Origin: Diospyros lotus
Lineage: Eukaryota > Streptophyta > Magnoliopsida > Ericales > Ebenaceae
Direction of reading: 5' to 3'
Length of the DNA stretch: 64,000 nucleotides
Assembly: GCF_014633365.1 (NCBI RefSeq)
Contig: NC_068351.1
Coordinates: 13,522,907 to 13,586,906, forward strand
Part shown: positions 12,475 to 24,611 of the stretch, piece by piece
Position numbering within the stretch: the stretch's first letter is position 1
Layout: every line of letters begins with the position of its first letter
Program-made: the position numbers and the translations under genes
Notes under the pieces: generated by a model
The model's input: the letters and a program-made list of their open reading frames with translations, nothing else
Told to the model about the DNA's origin: nothing
Database searches by the model: none

Positions 12475-13070
12475 AATTGTGAAATGGATTTTATGCCCTC
12501 AAAATACATTATATCTTTTATTTTACTATTTTTCTATCTCTTACTCTTTCTTTATTAAACAAATTATGCAAGAGTTCCTTTGTGCAAACCCAAGGCTAAA
12601 AGGGTGGGGCTTCAATTTAATGGAACACAAAAGTGGAGGCAATGTTGTGTTCAATGTTTTGAGGCATATTTTTAGACCAGGGAAGATTATACAAGATGTT
12701 AGAAATCCATGTATGTTGAAGAAGAAAAACAAATGAGGGTGGATTTTGGTGTGGGGTACTGGTAGATATATTTTCATGATAGATGCTTAGGATTCATCTC
12801 CTTTTATACAAGGTTCACCGCCTATCTAGCAAGCTTATTGATAATTATCCTTGCTCATCAAAAAAATAAATAGATGGTTAAAGAGTCCACATTTGGAGAA
12901 GAAAAAGGGTTTTGGCAGATGATTAGGAGTCCATATCAGAGAGAGAGAGAGAGAGAGAGAGGGGAGAGGGGGAGAGAGAGAGTCTGGGCGTCTTTGCAAT
13001 CTGGGTCTCTATTCTAGAGAGGCATAATTTTCAAAACAAAAAAGGTTACTAGATAAAAGCGCCGCTCATT
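12475..13070. other. Intergenic spacer
   Basis: No gene or element recognised. It holds a GA microsatellite at about 12938-12985. A short open frame at 12479-12736 has no recognisable protein features. Confidence 0.5.
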
Positions 13071-14145
13071 TCAGATTACTGAAATGTCTCTACTAGTTGA
13101 TGGATGATCAGAAGAAGTATCTAGATTAATTTCCACCAGCCAGGCAATAGGCTTTTCAAGGTGCAAAATACCTGGAGCCATGTTCTTTGGGTCAACCTTG
13201 CAGATATAACTTCAGAAATAACTGGATTACACTTCAAAATGCATGTCGGATGTCATTAAGACTTATCCAAAACAGTAAAGGAATATGTGCAGTTGTACGG
13301 CACAATATCTAAGCAATGTCCATGAACAACCAACAAGCTAAAGATAAATCTAAAAAAGAGGAAGAAAGAGGGAGATCATCACAGGCACAAGACACAATAA
13401 TCAGCTTTATAAGATACTTTGATGCACCACATCAATTATGACAAATCAACAAGCATACTAGTAAATACAGTGTGTTAAGACTCAATAGACCCATTTCCAA
13501 AGGTTTTCCATCCATAAAAAATTAATGATCACACTCTAAAATTTCCATAACTCACAAAACGTCCAAAAGATAAGGGTTGAAAAATGAATTAATAAACAGC
13601 AATGAATTAATAAACAGCAGAAAGTTCTGAGTGACATTATGTATTCATCATGTATTGATGAATTAAAATTTTAGCAGAGTATTGCAGGACAACACAAATT
13701 ACAGGTTTTTCCTTTTTTATCTTTTTGGGTTTTGGGGGGTGGCCATGGCCGGGTAACTGATTTGCCCTAAGACAATACTAACACATCCGCTGACGCAGCT
13801 ATAACAATCAGTTCCTCCGCCAACAATTACGCCGTTCACTGAACAATATAGATGAGCGGCAGTCAAAAGTTGATGGAACTACAGGCCAATAACAGAACTC
13901 ACAAGGAGCTGTTCGATTTCCAATTTCCAATATCCAAAAACCAAAAGCCCCAAATTGCACCACGGGTTGACGACCAAAGTCGATTAAAATCAAACAGACG
14001 GAAACGTTGGGAAATCGGAGTGAAAGCCCCTAGAAAGCCCCCAAGAAAACAGTAAATTGATCGATTGAATAACTAAAGAGCCAGCAAATCGCAAACCCTA
14101 ATTCGAGAAACGAACCTGATCGAGAGTAAAGAGTCCGAGGATCAT
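13071..14145 (-). CDS. Candidate two-exon gene for a 51-residue protein
   Basis: Not recognised. A terminal exon (13196 to stop 13071) reads VDPKNMAPGILHLEKPIAWL and then LVEINLDTSSDHPSTSRDIS-type residues to a stop. It is preceded by a possible acceptor (CTGCAAG). Upstream, an ATG at 14145 gives MILGLFTLDQ and a possible donor CAG/GTTCGT at 14116-14115; joining them keeps phase and yields 51 residues. The stretch 14100-14260 on this strand looks like a 5' leader with an AATTAGGGTTTGC motif, and a CT microsatellite lies just upstream. Either exon could equally be a chance frame or the remnant of a longer gene. Confidence 0.25.
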
Positions 14146-14329
14146 ACGAGGGCCGAATAGAATGCAATTGAGGGGGCGACGACACTCAGAGCAGCGAGCA
14201 AAGCATTCTGATTGCCGGAAAAACTCGAGATTGAATAGAGTTAACGTGTAATCAATTGATGGGTGCTAAGCAGAAGGGGCAACGACGAGAGAAGGTCGGT
14301 CACCGCCCAACGCCACGCGCGAATTCACA

Positions 14330-14330
<1 letters not shown>

Positions 14331-14372
<42 letters not shown>
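14331..14372. repeat. (CT)n microsatellite
   Basis: About 42 bp of CT repeats with one TTCT interruption, followed by short AC, ACGC and AAGC runs to about 14420. Reading frames through it give only Leu/Ser or Arg/Glu runs. Confidence 0.9.
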
Positions 14373-14595
14373 GCGCTGTGAGACACACACACGCACGCAC
14401 GCACAAGCAAGCAAGCAAGGCAACAATATTATTATTTTCAACAAATTTTAGCATTGTAGGAAGGAAGCAGTGCACAAGAATCAGCAGCGAATCGAGCCCT
14501 CCCCTCTTTCAACATTTTTCCCCCTTCTTGTAATATTGATCCTCGCCTTTTCCCAAGCGGATTCAATGTTTTTAGTTCTCCATTTACATTTACAA

Positions 14596-14658
<63 letters not shown>
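14596..14658. repeat. (ATT)n microsatellite
   Basis: About 21 copies of ATT; the poly-Ile frame through it is not a gene. Confidence 0.95.
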
Positions 14659-14675
14659 TATGTTATAATAATTTA

Positions 14676-16319
14676 AAACCTAATTAATTAAAATCTCTAT
14701 TCAAAAACATATTACATTTTTTTTTATTTGACAATAATGATAAGAAATATTTCTACACTCATTCTCTTATTTTGTATTTGAAAATTTAATCAAATTACAT
14801 TTATTTCGGACTGTGTTTATTTTTTAAATTTAATTTTTAAAATATTTTAAATATCACCTAATAAAGTGTATAATATTAAAGAGTTGTTAACATATTTAAA
14901 AAAATGTATAGTTTGGACTAAAAAAAATAAGTGCAGTTATAACTAAAAATAGTTAAATCTCTTAAAAATTAGATGGAGTGTCATAAAATATGAACTTGTA
15001 ACTAAATAGATTGGTTATATATTTAAATTTTTAATAAAAATATTAATATTTTAGAAATAAATTATTTAGGTAGTTAAAAAATCGTAAGAAGTTATTTTTT
15101 AAGCTATTTATTAGTTTTTTTTTTCTAAACTAGAACACAAGAAAAGCATTTTGAGAATTACAAATTTTGACGAAGTTTAGATTTTGTGTTTACTATTTAT
15201 TATAGGTAATGCTGATTATTATCTTAAGGGTAATTATTAAATTATAATAAATATATTTTTAGATAATATTTTATATATTTTCAAGAATAAGGATAAGTTT
15301 CTGTCTCTAAAAAACAAACAACTGGGTAAATCAAACTTTAACCAACTTTTGCTAGAGCAACTAGCCGCTTGCCCTATACTCGAACTATAATAGCTCCTAT
15401 ATTTGATCAAACTACTAGTAGAAGGCACAAAATTTAGAAAAATAGAACATTTCTTAGAAATATTTACTAAAGATGTTAAGATCATTCTATAGTTGTTCAT
15501 AGATCCTTTCAAGCATTATGTTAGATATAAGGAAAATCTCTTTTAGCTTCAAAAGGGGCATCTTTGTTGATAAATAAATAGTAATATTACCTTGTCAATT
15601 TCTGACAATGTTATAATAAATATATTTGTAGATAATGTATATTTATAACATTTTATTTTTAGTTACAAGACACTTTTTTTAGAAGTGTCCAATGATGGAT
15701 TTGGGTGTTCAATTTGAAATGTGTTTTTCAAATAAAGCCATTATTGGTTGTTTACTTATCTTTAAAATCATAACCAAAATATTATATGCATGAAACCACT
15801 CAAATCATAGTTTAACAATTTGGATAGTATATCTGATTTCAATTATAATAGTTAATAATAACAACTATTAAGAGAGAGAGAGAGAACATACTAACAATAA
15901 TGATATTTTTATTTTAAAATAAAAGATTAAAAAATTTTAGAGTTCTCAATTAAATCTATCCACCAAATTTACTAATTTACATGGTTGATGGTGAGGTAAA
16001 AAAAAAAACTAATGGCATTTTGATTATTTCAAATGATTTAATCCAAATTAGTAAACAAAAAATTTACTATTTACTTGACATTCAATTAAAATTCAAAGTT
16101 TCATGACTAAACAAAATTTTCAAAATTATAAAACTTAGTTTTATTTGGAATCTGCACAGGTAAATAGTTTAGCAATTTATCAAAAATCAAAACTCAAACT
16201 AAACTACTTTAACTAGTTTTTAAAATTATCAAACCATAATTGATAATTTCTCTTACAACAATCTTGATCAATTTGGTTTGATTGATTTGAGTAATTTGAT
16301 TTTTTCTTACTCACTCATT
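14676..16319. other. AT-rich spacer
   Basis: No gene seen. The part at about 16070-16300 is related to 34975-35200 (shared blocks such as TTTACTTGA-ATTCAATTAAA and TTTGATTTTTTCTTACTCAC-like ends), so it is probably an old dispersed repeat. Confidence 0.5.
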
Positions 16320-17555
16320 TTTCAACTAATAAGAATGTTTTCAACAGAGGTCATCCTATAAAAGGGTATTAAAATAGGGTTCGTTCCCAACAAAAATTCA
16401 ATAAGGAAAACAACTTCCTTGTTAGGGTAGGTCACATAAATCCTAATAAAATATATCCACAAACTCCCTTACTATATTCATCTCTATAGGACTTGAGTTA
16501 GCCTTTTTAACTTTAATCATGTGGGGGAACTACTCGTAAACCCCCATGTCCTAGTAATCTCACAATTGTAATTGCTAAATAATCTTTTTCCATAACTCAT
16601 TATTTTACCCTTGAAACTTGACCTTACGGTCATCAATCCCCATAAAAATTATTATTTTTTCTCTCCATTTTACTTTGGCATTGTACTTGGAATATTATGT
16701 CAAAATCTTGCATATCTAGTAAGATATGCAAACATCTTAGTGCCCTCCATAGTAACCCATGTGAATATCAACATCTAATACCCTAACTTAACAAGTTTCA
16801 CCCCCGAGCTTTTTGTTAATGCATATGACATGAATAAATAAGTATACTTAGGGTCTACTAATGCATGTACAAGGGTATATAAAAGAATTAGTGTACCTCA
16901 AATCACTAATAGATTTATATTTTGACTCTTCCTTTGTCATGTTGTAAACCATTTCATTGCAAATCCCTTTACTCTATTAGTCTTCTCCTTTTATTCATTT
17001 TTTTTTTTTTTTGCTTTTTGGGGGGTAATTCCTAGAGATGTGATCCAGTTGGTCACAATTGTAACAAACCACTTCCCTTGGGATATCCCCTATCTTGCCA
17101 CCATTATTCTTCTTGGGATAATGCTTGACTATGTGGTTGGTTACTCTGTAGTGGTAGCACCTTACTTATCTTGCCTAACACCTCTTACTTGCATGTTTTT
17201 TGCACACCTAGCACCATTTGCTCTTTTTGAACTTGAAGTATTTGGATCCAAGTTTTTGCCTCAAATCATCTATCTTTATTTTATCCTATATTGACTTTCC
17301 AAACTTAATCGTAATTAACCTGGTTCGAGTCAAATTTGTCTCAGTTGTTCAGTTAGAATATGGCATATGCTTAAGTTTGCACATCCATAGTGTTAAGTGC
17401 TTATTATACCTTTATGCTTGAGCCTTCCACGAACTTTTGACATTTTTTAACTTCATCCATGTTGTATAAAGGCATATACTTGATTAGCCTTGTAAATTCA
17501 ACCTTATATTAGGTCACAACCATGTCAGCCCTCCATGGTAAAGTGTTAAGGGATC
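16320..17555 (-). mobile_element. Ty3/Gypsy relic G4, gag to start of reverse transcriptase
   Basis: Decayed minus-strand Gypsy. Two degenerate Gag zinc knuckles are readable: CYHYRVTNHIVKHYP (17160-17115) and CYNCDQLDHISRNYP (17075-17020), the latter with its last Cys changed to Tyr. Further left the protease-polymerase linker reads MNIVREFVDIF, then NKEVVFLIEFLLGTNPILIP and FYRM, the landmark before reverse transcriptase in Tekay/Del-like chromoviruses. Everything is frameshifted. Its 5' LTR begins on the right at about 17556 and is split by the Mutator-like element. Confidence 0.7.
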
Positions 17556-17650
17556 GGGTCCAAGAGTGATTAATAAGAATAATAGGTATTTCCTTGCAAG
17601 AAGGAGATGCTTTGTTAGTTCTTCTTCCCTTCCTACCTATGGTGAAACTT
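17556..17650 (-). repeat. 5' LTR of G4, part right of gag
   Basis: On the minus strand the stretch ends ACCCGATCCCTTAACA at about 17556, close to the LTR end next to G3 (GACTTGATCCATTAACA at 34204). The other part of this LTR lies beyond the Mutator-like element, from 24621 to perhaps 24900, where the minus strand shows a TATA-type TTATAAATAGCC. Confidence 0.5.
17642..17650 (+). repeat. Left 9-bp target duplication of the MULE
   Basis: GTGAAACTT directly before the terminal inverted repeat; the identical nine bases follow the right end at 24612-24620. A 9-bp duplication is the hallmark of Mutator-like transposition. Confidence 0.95.
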
Positions 17651-17840
17651 GAGTGCGATTTTGTTCACCTCCTTTAACGGGGGTGAACATAACCCTTAGT
17701 ACTTTGAGAGTTAAAAGCAACCTTTTTACTAACAGAGGGGCAGCCAAATATTACCCCTCCCTCCCCATCCCCATCTGGATCTCTTTCTCTCTCTCAACCT
17801 TCACCCGTCCCTATTTGTTTTTCTCCCTCTCACTCTCACT

Positions 17841-17885
<45 letters not shown>

Positions 17886-18060
17886 TCCCCACCAACAGTA
17901 ATAGCGTTCTCACCAGCAACATTGGAACCGGCGTCCCCCCATCATGTCTTTTCTCCCTCCGCGACTTCTCTCTGTTCTCGCCGTTTCATGCCTCGCGTTC
18001 AACTACCATGGTCGTTGTTTCCTTCCGATCCTGCAACCGCTGTCGACATCTGCCATTGCC
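17651..18060 (+). repeat. Left terminal inverted repeat of the MULE
   Basis: About 410 bp, imperfect. The outer 45 bases differ from the right repeat at only two positions. The inner part keeps blocks such as GCCAAATATTACCCC, CAACCTTCACC, CCTCGCGTTC and GCTGTCGA. It includes a CT microsatellite (17848-17883) and a hairpin-forming pair GTTCACCTCC / GGGGGTGAAC near the tip. Confidence 0.9.
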
Positions 18061-19901
18061 GTCGCCTTTGGTAATGTCTCTTTGTTCTCGCCCTTCTTTA
18101 GGTAAATTCTACTTTAGTTTTTTGTTTGGAAATGCTTCGACTTCTCTCTGTTCTCTTTTAACGATTTGTTTGTGTGCATCTTTGAATGGATATTTTTTAC
18201 ATTATTTCACTTGTTTTTTGTTAGTAAATGGCCGAGATCTATGTTGGGTTTCTTTGATTGTCGGTGTTTGGATCGTCTCTCTCTACTCCGCTGCTTCTAC
18301 TTCGTCAAGTAAATACTCCTTTAGTTTTAATTGACTTTATAATTGAGAAATTTTTAACTGACTGATTTCATTCTTATCATGCAGACAAATGATCCATTTA
18401 CAGTCATCACACAGTCTAATATCTCAGTCGATAAACAACATTACAAGGAAGATTGTAGTTTTTAAGTAATGGAATGGTGTATCGTATGTAGTTTTGTGTT
18501 TGTCTATGTAAGAAATCATTATACTTTTTATTGTGAGAAGAATGTAATTATGTTTAATTTAATTTGATTTGAATTATGTTTAATTCCACTTTCCTATATA
18601 TTTTGATTTGCTATCTTTATAGAGCTTGAATATTGATAGTTTATCAGAATGTTTGAAATTTCTATTTGCATATATAGAGTGAAAATGCATAGTTATGAGT
18701 TATGACCATAAATAGATAAATAGATTTTACTGTATTTCTAAATAGAAATTATGGATTGCTGAATTTGACTTAATTGAAAAATCAGATATGTAATTTGGCT
18801 CTTCTTAATTAGCTATAAAAATTTGAAGTCCTATTCAACATTCAAATTTACACTTAAGAACATTGATTCAATTTGTTTACCAATAGAATATTAGTGAATA
18901 TTCAGCATTCATGTTTATTGGAATAGTTTATCAAATATTCAGCATTCATGTTTATTTGGCCTTTTTTAGTTTTTCAAAAACTAAGTTAGTTGTTTTCTTG
19001 CATTTAAAAATTGTCAAAGTAAAGACTGAAAGTTTGTATCAACATTGTTAGATTAGGTTTGCTAATGAAAAATTAGGATATATCAATAAACTCTTTTTGT
19101 TCTAAATTTACATGAAACAACAGCTAAATGGTGCATCTGTGATGCATTAATGTTCCAAATTACTTGACAAACTCTAGCATAAATAGAAAAATACACCATA
19201 TGTCAAATTACTAATAATAAAGCAAAAAAAAAAAGTTAACTCAATTTACACAAAATATTATATGAGATTTCAATTAACACACTTAATGTTAACTTCATTT
19301 TTTGGGCTATTGGCTCTGACAGATCAACATCAGTTCCATTGCAAATATTCTTACCCAAGTCTTGGGAAGACAGATCACCAACTATATCAGATTCTTGTTT
19401 TCTCCCTTTGGAGTTTGCAATTCCCCTGTTTTGTTCCAGTAAAGGAAATAGAACACCAAAGTCACATTACAGATGAAAAAACATAATGAATGGAGCATCT
19501 TTTGTTAATAAACCAAAGGTAGAAACATGGATATGTTTGATGACTAGAAAAGCCTCCAACACAAAATTATTATGAAACTATTATGAGATCAATCGCATGT
19601 TGTCTAATCTGAGTCTCACAAGCAATCAAAATATATCATCAATCTACTTATTAGACAATAAGGAAAATGTTTTAATTTGTCATGAGCCTAATTGTTTTCT
19701 TAATGCACCTAGTAACTTTGGTTTAGATAGTCCCTTGAAAAAAGAAACTACACTGGAGTAAGAGGACTCCTCCCACCCCCATTTTTTGGTGGGTGGGGGC
19801 ATACATTAATTAAACAAATAGCTGGTTACACATATCTCAGTATCTTTCACAACCTCAAAAGAAAAAATTGAAAAATCTAAATTGTCCAAAAAAATTCACT
19901 A

Positions 19902-20512
19902 TCAAGCTTCAAGGGCTTCTGCTTGTTCAGCATTAGGGTTTGGTTTATTTGACACATTCTCCAATTGAGTACCCATTTTCGTTGCTTGTCTCAAAAATCT
20001 TCTGCTACAAGCCACTTAAATTGGTCTTCCCATACATAGCTGTTATAAAACAGGTGCTCAAGAATAAAGTTTTGCACAACAGACAAAGTGTAGCATGCTT
20101 TGAACCGACAATCCAACCCTCTCCCCCCAAAAAAATAAATAAATAAATAAATAAAAGAAGATAAGCAGCACAATATAGGGAAACAACATCTTATAGAACA
20201 AATTAGGCAGGCACGAGTAACTTCTCTAAAACATACCTTTCCTTGAAAAGCAGTGAGAGTAGCTTCAGCCTCCTTGGAATTGGAGGATACAAATCCATAC
20301 CCAACAAACCTTCTTGGATTTTCATGAAATATAATTTCCACAAAAATAACATTAGCATTTTCAGAAATGAAAAACTCCTTAAGATCCTCAACCCTGATTT
20401 CATATGAAAAATTTGCAACAAACAAGTTGTGGATAGGCACGGACTTAGGCTGCATAGCAGAAGAAGGTTTCTTTTTTTGTGGCCTCGCCCAATTGAGCTT
20501 AAGATGCGTTAT
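19902..20512 (-). pseudogene. Captured fragment of a chloroplast ribonucleoprotein gene (28/33-kDa type, RRM)
   Basis: Second RNA-recognition motif and C-terminus of a cpRNP-like protein, a nucleus-encoded chloroplast RNA-binding factor. Exon one (20512-20237) reads LKLNWARPQKKKPSSAMQP, VPIHNLFVANFSYE (RNP2), EDLKEFF and FHENPRRFVGYGFVSS (RNP1, last aromatic lost). An intron (20236-20040, GT...AG) separates it from exon two (20039-19902), which gives GKLCMGRPI, an in-frame TAA, then VACSRRFLRQATKMGTQ and a tail ending AEQAEALEA with a stop. RRM1 and the transit peptide are missing. It lies inside the MULE on the transposase strand, so it is best read as transduplicated genomic DNA, intron included. 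Confidence 0.85.
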
Positions 20513-20828
20513 TTAGTTCACACTGACAACTTCAAAATCTGAACAAAACCAAAGCTAAAGAAAGATTCTCTAAGGAATTTTTGAGTCTTCAAACAAACTA
20601 ACCTTACACTTAGTAACTTACACTTAGTGAACCACTGCTTTTTACAATGTCAATTACTTCATAATGTTTGATGTTGACGAACTCACAACTTGTTGGCTTG
20701 TAGTTATTGTCGGAGATGCAAACATTTGTAATGAAGAAGCCTATATATGTATATATATCATGGGTTATGTTAACAAATCTATTAGAAAAGTTTTCTCAAT
20801 ATAAAGACCTACAAGTTAAAATAGGTTA

Positions 20829-23434
20829 TTAATACATATAGAATTGATGTACCTCCTGTGACATTAAGAAATCATTTGAGAGGAATTCCCTTTGTTGAGA
20901 TGTTGTAACATTCCACGGTTGAAACATGCCTTGAAGTGGTAAGCTTGTATGTGGATATGTGTCTCTTGGATGCATCCATTGCTAATTATTATTGTTACAA
21001 TATCCTTGTTGCGCCATTCCAAACACCCCCTACATAAATATAAAAGAAAAATATTGATCATTCACATAAAACAACGTAATTAAAAGGAGAATTAACAACA
21101 AACATTTCCTTTATAAAAATAAGATCATTGTTTATCGCCTCTACAACATGATTAGAGTTCAAGGCTCCTCCAGTCATGATGTGGGCTGCATCTCTATTAC
21201 CTGTCATACCATCTTAAAAAGACATTGTGTTATTTTTCTTTGTCACATACATAGATGAGTGTAAATGAATATATTAATGCAAGTATACAAGTAAGTTTGG
21301 TTAGTAACTGGCCCATTACTTTTGGTGAATTCTTCTTTCGTGATTTGCTTTCCAATGGACCTTTAATTCTTTTGCTAGATTGGCCTTTAAAGCATCTTTT
21401 TGTTGGCTCTCTCAATTATGCCTCTTGTTGCATGTTTGATACCGATTTATGATGTGTGTCGATCGGAATACTCTTGTTCACATCTTCATCGGAGGCTATA
21501 AAGGCGTCAATCTTTGCTTCTACTTCTAGTAATAGTGATTTTCTTAATGAAAAAACATCAATACACCTTGAACCCTTGGACACAATTCTTTGTGAAATAT
21601 GTGATAACTCACTATAATGAGCTGTTAGCATTGGATCGTTATCATTTGGAATTATCTCTCCCATGGGATCACAAAGTGGCGGAACAACTTCAATGCATGC
21701 GAACAAAGGATTCCATCAAATTCAAATTTTCTACATGTGCATGACATTGTTTGTTCCAAGTGGTTGTATGTCAGTGTGCGAATCCTTTTTCAACCTTCAA
21801 TCTCTTTAGCTCTATAGGTACGAATAGTTCCATCATCATTCTCCAATTCCAGTGACAAATCAATAGTTTGCTTAATACCTTCTTGAAACCAGTAAAATAT
21901 TTTTGTTGTATATTTTTTTCCTGCTTCACGCTCTACAGACCAATTACAAATAAAATTAGGTGTTGTTTGTTATGTTAAATGTTTAGCCTCCCTTTCTTTT
22001 TCATGGCGATTATCCATGGCCCTAGAGTATAAACTTACAAACTCCCGAAGAACAATTCTACCATGATTAAAATAATCCTTCAAAAACTTATTTGATACTT
22101 TCACTTCTTTGTCAAGTAGTCATGCCAGCACAAAAGTGAGCATGACTATGCACTTGAACCCATTTCTTTCTCAACTTATATGTTCTTTGCAACCACTCAT
22201 TACCTCTTAGCCCATTATCTTCAAGCAATTTGTCCCAACTTTGTTCAAATTCTTCAACTATTTCTTGATTGTAAATACAAGCTTTGAATTGTGGTGCAAA
22301 TGTTTTATATCAATTATTACTCAAATTCTTTGCAGCATTTTGATATAAATGCCACAAGCACAATCCATGGTGGGCTTCCGGCAATACTGCATCAACAACA
22401 CTTGATATAGCTGCAGACTGATTTGTAAATATGCTTTTCGAATTTTTTCCTCCCATAGACTCAAAGAAAGTAGTAAACAACCACATTACCGCATCAATTG
22501 TTTCACCATTTAGTAAACCACATCCAAAAAGTGATGTTTGCCCATGATGGTTGATGCCAACAATTGGTGCACATAACATATCATAATTGTTTGTTCGAAA
22601 TGTTGTATCGAAACATATCGCATCCCCAAATATCCCATAATCTCGTCTCGATTTTGCATCACAAGAAAATACACCGCATATCTCACCATCTTCATGGGTT
22701 CGAAAAAAGTAAAAAAAATGTTTGTTTTCCCCTTTCTTTTGTTTGAAGTATTCAAGGAGACATTCAACATCACCCTTCTTCAAAAATTTAACCCCTGTTC
22801 TTTGCAATAAATTGTTACAATCAGCTTTTGTGAAATTAAGGTTTTGGGCTCCACCAGCTTCTTCACACATGTAGGAGAAAATTTGTCCTTGTTTTATTCC
22901 AGAGGAACACATTTTCTTCATAAATTCAACTTGTGAAAAATCGATTTTCCTTTGAGACCTTAAATAATGGGAATGCTGAAATGGGACAAGATCATGAGTA
23001 TACTCTGATTTGAACTCCATTAGTATATACTTATCGTCGGGAACCCGTTTAATCACAAATTTTGCCTTACAGTCAAATCGTCGAATATCTCTTTTTTTTT
23101 CAGGTGTCTTAATTTTTTTGGAAGTGCCCTCACATGAACAAACTAGTGCTTGCCGTTGGATTTTATTTTTGTCAAATCTATTCTTATTTGTTCTTAATAT
23201 CCTTACACTGAAGCCAACTCGCCTTGCATATGTATTATAAAAATCATATGTTTCTTTTGTTGTGTCAAATGTCATTCCAATTTTTGGATCTACCTCGCAA
23301 TTTATATCCTCTTCAAACTGATCATTTGAAACCCCACATCCTTCATCAACTATAGGAGATTTCTCATCATCACTAAAATTCAAGTCTTGAATACTCATTC
23401 TCTCACAAGAACTACTGATATTTGCATCCATCAC
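20829..23434 (-). pseudogene. FHY3/FAR1-family MULE transposase, decayed
   Basis: Would cut and paste the element in the nucleus. The first 374 codons are open. They hold a FAR1 DNA-binding domain (residues ~55-150: FDTTKETYDFYNTYARRVGF, ALVCSCEG, RRFDCKAKF, HDLVP) and the DDE-type MULE domain (FDTTFRTNNYDMLCAPIVGI, HHGQTSLFGCGLL, LCLWHLYQN). The usual T-D-Q of the second catalytic Asp is T-N-Q here. From 22310 leftward come several stops, but homology goes on: GNEWLQRTYKLRKKWVQVH, AGMTT, the SWIM zinc finger CTCRKFEFDGILCSHAL (about 21760-21710), KRIKGPLESKSRKK, and a tail PRDTYPHTSLPLQGMFQPW to a stop at 20829. Related domesticated genes act in phytochrome signalling; the setting between TIRs argues for a transposase. 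Confidence 0.88.
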
Positions 23435-24191
23435 TAAAATCCAAGTCTTTAACTATAACAAACTAGGCTGTATGTTTTAAACAAATGAAAGAAAATAAAA
23501 TAGTGAGATAAATTGCATTTGTGACTTTTTAGCACTTGATACTTAAAAGAATAGCACTGTCGTAATCACAAACAATCATACAATGTTGTCAAGTGCTAGT
23601 GAAAGAAGATTGATAACAGTCAACAAATGTTTGCAAAGAGAATAAGTTATGAATTTGATATTCAGATGAAACATACTAAGGCAATGTTCGGAATCAGAAA
23701 GAGAAAGAGGGTAGAGAACATAAGCCCATACAGTGGTAATCGAATGATAAATAGAAATTAAGAGGATATACTTTAGGTTTTGGGCAAGTTCCATATTCTT
23801 TCTTATTTCTTATAGTCTTCAAAAGTTTAATTAAGTACTCTGGAACATACATTCAAGTCAACTTCTTGTTACCCATTACTTCATTATACATCTAATATTT
23901 TTTCTGAAAAGTCAATATATCCTTAGTGTAGGTATCAATTAATTTTACAAGTAACATGATAATACTATGTGTGTGAGTTAGATTAAAAAAATAAATAAAT
24001 AAATCCTAACTACAGAAAATAATTATAGCCTCTCACAGACATAATTTTTAATTTGCACATATTGTAACAAAAAAAAGCAGTGTGGAGATCAAACATGGTT
24101 AAGGAACCAGAGCAATAATGAAATCTCCTATATTTGAAAACCAGGATTGCTTAGCTGTGGAATGTTCGGAACAACCGAGGCAGGAAGAGGC

Positions 24192-24611
24192 AGCCGTGGC
24201 GGCAGATATCGACAGCGATCGCAAGATCGGGAAGAAGAGACAGCCATAGTAGTCGAACGCGAGGTAGGAAACGGTGAGAATAAAGAGACGTTGTGGAGGG
24301 AGAGGAGATGCAGTGGAGAGAAAGACGCCGCTGCTGGGGCGACGCCGGAGGTCAGACGTCAGTGCTGTTGCTCGTGAAGATGCTGGTGCTGGTGCTGCTG
24401 TTGGTGAGGATGCTGGTGCTGGTGCTACTACTAGGGAGAGTGAGAGGAAAAAAAGCAAATAGGGACAGGTGAAGGTTGAGAGAGAGAGAGAGAGAGAAAG
24501 ACCCAGATGGGGGTGGGGGGTAATATTTGGCTGCCCTTCCGTTACTTTTAACCCTTAAAGTAATGAGGGTTATGTTCACCCCCGTTAAAGGGGGTGAACA
24601 AAATCGTACTC
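24192..24611 (-). repeat. Right terminal inverted repeat of the MULE
   Basis: About 420 bp, the inverse of 17651-18060, with a Ser/Pro/Thr-type trinucleotide expansion (GGTGCTGGT repeats, 24370-24425) absent from the left copy. Confidence 0.9.

Larger units (their letters stand above)
17651..24611 (-). mobile_element. Full-length Mutator-like element (MULE) with FAR1-type transposase
   Basis: A 6,961-bp DNA transposon bounded by long terminal inverted repeats (17651-18060 and 24192-24611). The outer 19 bases are GAGTGCGATTTTGTTCACC and GAGTACGATTTTGTTCACC. Perfect 9-bp duplications GTGAAACTT flank it. On the minus strand it encodes a decayed FHY3/FAR1-family transposase (20829-23434) and, downstream on the same strand, a fragment of a chloroplast RNA-binding protein gene (19902-20512). 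It landed in the 5' LTR of Gypsy relic G4. About 18100-19900 and 23450-24190 contain no recognisable gene. It is no longer autonomous. Confidence 0.93.

Noticed and set aside
14263..14676. Open frames through the CT and ATT microsatellites
   Set aside because: They consist of Leu/Ser, Arg/Glu or Ile runs created by the repeats and lack any conserved sequence.
22310..23434. Reading the 374-codon FAR1-like frame as a functional FHY3/FAR1 host gene
   Set aside because: It lies between long inverted repeats with a 9-bp duplication, lacks the second catalytic Asp, and its homology runs on past several stops; a decayed transposase is the better call.
24147..24462. Arg/Gly-rich frames at 24147-24462 as a small protein gene
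   Set aside because: They fall entirely in the right inverted repeat of the MULE and are not matched by a similar frame in the left repeat.
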